14,577 nucleotides of DNA from UBA525 sp964589765. Lineage in GTDB: Archaea > Nanobdellota > Nanobdellia > Woesearchaeales > UBA525. The notes under the pieces are model-generated. The model ran no database searches and was not told the DNA's origin. It was given only the letters and a program-made list of their open reading frames with translations. This document shows, piece after piece, positions 14,011 to 14,577 of the stretch. The DNA lies in the NCBI GenBank assembly GCA_964589765.1, contig CAZPUM010000028.1, positions 1-14,577 on the forward strand. Reading direction: 5' to 3'. Each line of letters opens with the position of its first letter. The first letter of the stretch is position 1. The position numbers were made by a program, and so were the translations under genes.

Positions 14011-14107
14011 TTAATCAAAACCGAGGGTCGGCGAAACCGAACGTAGTGAAGGTTACGTTGACGACCCGAGAAAATGACCGAGGGCTCGAGGTCCTTAAAC
14101 CCAACTG
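14011..14107 (-). ncRNA. Candidate small structured element, copy A (hairpin unit)
   Basis: Same plan as copy B: TTAATCAA (14011-14018), hairpin stem GGGTCG (14025-14030) / CGACCC (14062-14067) with a second inner stem AACGTA / TACGTT around a GTGAAGGT loop, and the 19-bp repeat (14089-14107). CCGA flanks the stem on both sides where copy B has CTGA. The minus strand has TTTAAGG about 30 bases before the hairpin, and CGGTTTTGATT after it. Strand and function are inferred. Confidence 0.4.
14089..14107. repeat. 19-bp direct repeat, copy 2
   Basis: Perfect second copy, 111 bases from copy 1. The spacing between repeat and hairpin is 8 bases longer than in copy 1, so the units have diverged by small insertions or deletions while the repeat stayed intact. 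Confidence 0.9.
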
Positions 14108-14228
14108 CAGGTCTTTCTCTCGCGTTGCTACGAGCAAGTTTTCCTCCATCAAACAGTTTCTTCGTACCGCACTCGAAACACTCAGTCGTCAGAAACGATT
14201 TAGGGCAGTATTTATGAAAAGAAAGTGG

Positions 14229-14288
14229 GGGTGGCTACCAGCGTTCTTTGTTGGGGGGTGAAGAACTATGCTGGCTTGCCAACCACCC
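14229..14288 (-). terminator. 60-base interrupted inverted repeat after the AbrB-like gene
   Basis: Three paired blocks stack: GGGTGG/CCACCC (14229-14234 with 14283-14288), CCAGC/GCTGG (14238-14242 with 14270-14274) and GTTCTT/AAGAAC (14243-14248 with 14261-14266), with a 12-base G-rich loop, a 3-base bulge and an asymmetric internal loop. On the minus strand it begins 17 bases after the AbrB-like stop and is followed by CTTTCTTTTC, so it could terminate that transcript. Its length and internal loops are large for an archaeal terminator, so a structured RNA is an alternative. Confidence 0.4.
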
Positions 14289-14305
14289 TTTGTCACCACA
14301 CGTGA

Positions 14306-14449
14306 CTATGATTTGATAACTTTAAGCCAGATTCTGCCATCAAGGTCTTCTACGAATCTGATTTCATCCCCCGCTTTCAGTTTTTTGTCTTTGATAAGGT
14401 CCTTCGGTAAGGTTATCCTGTACTGTCCGTTGTGCTCGACTATTTTCAT
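14306..14449 (-). CDS. Small AbrB/SpoVT/MazE-like swapped-hairpin protein
   Basis: This 47-residue frame reads MKIVEHNGQYRITLPKDLIK, then KAGDEIRFVED and RIWLKVIKS. It matches the AbrB/SpoVT swapped-hairpin beta-barrel family: a short strand, the Q-Y-R-ITLPK turn (family form: grvtIPkelre), the LKAGDEI strand entry and the final strand pair. Such proteins dimerise and bind DNA; many are antitoxins (MazE type) or transcription regulators. The length is that of the bare domain, without an added toxin-binding tail. There is no good ribosome site: the bases just before ATG read CCTCCT, and the frame is closed upstream by TGA. No toxin gene is next to it inside the window. The family call is good from the pattern; the role is open. 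Confidence 0.72.
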   Translation of the reverse strand: MKIVEHNGQYRITLPKDLIKDKKLKAGDEIRFVEDLDGRIWLKVIKS

Positions 14450-14530
14450 AGGAGGAAAACTCCGTTGTCACTGTGCGCGTTGACTGTCGTCGACCGACGC
14501 CTGTCAGTTGTTATCAGTACTAGAACAATC

Positions 14531-14540
14531 TTATTTATAT
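14531..14540 (+). promoter_or_regulatory. TATA-like element for the right-edge gene
   Basis: TTATTTATAT on the plus strand, centred about 24 bases before the ATG of the partial gene. Given this distance the start site would fall at or near the ATG, although a ribosome site also lies in between. Confidence 0.4.
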
Positions 14541-14558
14541 ACTTATTGAGGTTTGAAA

Positions 14559-14577
14559 ATGTATGTTTTGAGGCATA
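14559..14577 (+). CDS. Start of a plus-strand gene cut by the window edge
   Basis: ATG is preceded by GAGGT with six bases between, the most common arrangement in this window, and by a TATA-like element. Only MYVLRH can be read, so no function can be given. It diverges from the AbrB-like gene, leaving about 110 bases between the two starts. Confidence 0.5.

Larger units (their letters stand above)
13845..14305. other. 461-base stretch without a convincing gene; holds repeats and hairpins
   Basis: From right to left this stretch contains a 60-base interrupted inverted repeat, a T-rich segment, an open frame without a start codon (14001-14216, minus), two tandem repeat-hairpin units, and the TATA box of the pilin/adhesin operon. 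I see no tRNA T-loop signature, no rRNA, no CRISPR array and no ORF with both a start signal and a recognisable domain. The plus-strand frame at 14046-14261 begins with GTG without a ribosome site and crosses the hairpins. Confidence 0.6.

Noticed and set aside
14015..14149. Minus-strand frame of 44 codons beginning ATGGAGGAAAAC
   Set aside because: No promoter or ribosome site at useful spacing, and it ends inside the repeat unit; composition looks random.
14046..14261. Plus-strand ORF of 71 codons starting with GTG
   Set aside because: It crosses both the copy A hairpin and the 60-base inverted repeat, has no ribosome site, and shows no family pattern.
13893..14305. Box C/D guide RNA
   Set aside because: CTGA boxes are present near the hairpin, but no RTGATGA C box with proper spacing is found on either strand.
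14268..14483. Plus-strand ORF of 71 codons
   Set aside because: It runs opposite to the AbrB-like protein, has no ribosome site or recognisable domain, and is rich in Ser/Leu as expected for a shadow frame.
14461..14516. Mirror-like repeats GTTGACTG and GTCAGTTG near the AbrB-like gene
   Set aside because: Mirror symmetry does not form a hairpin, and the inner GTCG/CGAC pairing is too short to support an operator claim.
1..14577. tRNA, rRNA, CRISPR array or insertion sequence
   Set aside because: No T-loop signature, no spaced identical repeats beyond the single 19-bp pair, no transposase frame with a recognisable catalytic motif.

Overview
The window looks archaeal. It has pilin precursors with class III (archaellin/type IV pilin) signal peptides, an archaeal FlaI/GspE-type secretion ATPase, FlaJ/TadC-type membrane proteins, TATA boxes of the TTTAWATA type about 26 bases before several leaderless or short-leader genes, and oligo-T stretches where terminators are expected. 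The pilin style (KGQAAMEFLMTYGWAIL and similar), the lysine-rich tails and the compact overlapping genes resemble DPANN-type archaea. That placement is inference from protein style, not from a marker gene.

Almost everything is on the minus strand and is read right to left. From about 13844 down to 7676 runs one tightly packed operon: three short proteins with pilin-like N-termini (13428-13844, 13051-13431, 11966-13054), a 995-residue von Willebrand A (VWA) adhesin with a pilin-like N-terminus (8982-11969), another pilin-anchored N-glycosylation-rich protein (8032-8985) and a DUF192 protein (7676-8038). The first five genes are joined by four consecutive ATGA stop/start overlaps. Next comes a winged-helix plus coiled-coil protein with a lysine-rich tail (6363-7622), then a 2H phosphoesterase (5755-6327) facing a plus-strand MgtC-family membrane protein (5268-5765) that appears to start with CTG. 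A divergent TATA pair then drives MgtC rightward and a three-gene motor operon leftward: secretion ATPase (3500-5164) and two FlaJ/TadC-like platform proteins (2719-3519, 1292-2722). After a T-rich terminator come two paralogous pilins of exactly 156 residues (728-1198, 210-680). At the left edge the tail of a cysteine-rich plus-strand gene ends inside the last pilin's stop codon.

Together the genes describe a type IV pilus-like surface structure: ATPase and platform proteins for assembly, two pilins with their own promoter as probable main subunits, and a separate operon of minor pilins and a large glycosylated VWA adhesin that could form a tip or adhesion complex. The signal peptidase (PibD/EppA type) that would be needed is not in the window.

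The right 0.7 kb differs. Positions 13845-14305 hold no convincing gene, but contain two tandem copies of a unit made of a perfect 19-bp repeat, a hairpin and TTAATCAA. The two hairpins differ by two compensatory base-pair changes, which points to a small structured RNA or another conserved paired element. Next to it is a 60-base interrupted inverted repeat just downstream of a 47-residue AbrB-like protein (14306-14449). A plus-strand gene begins at the right edge.
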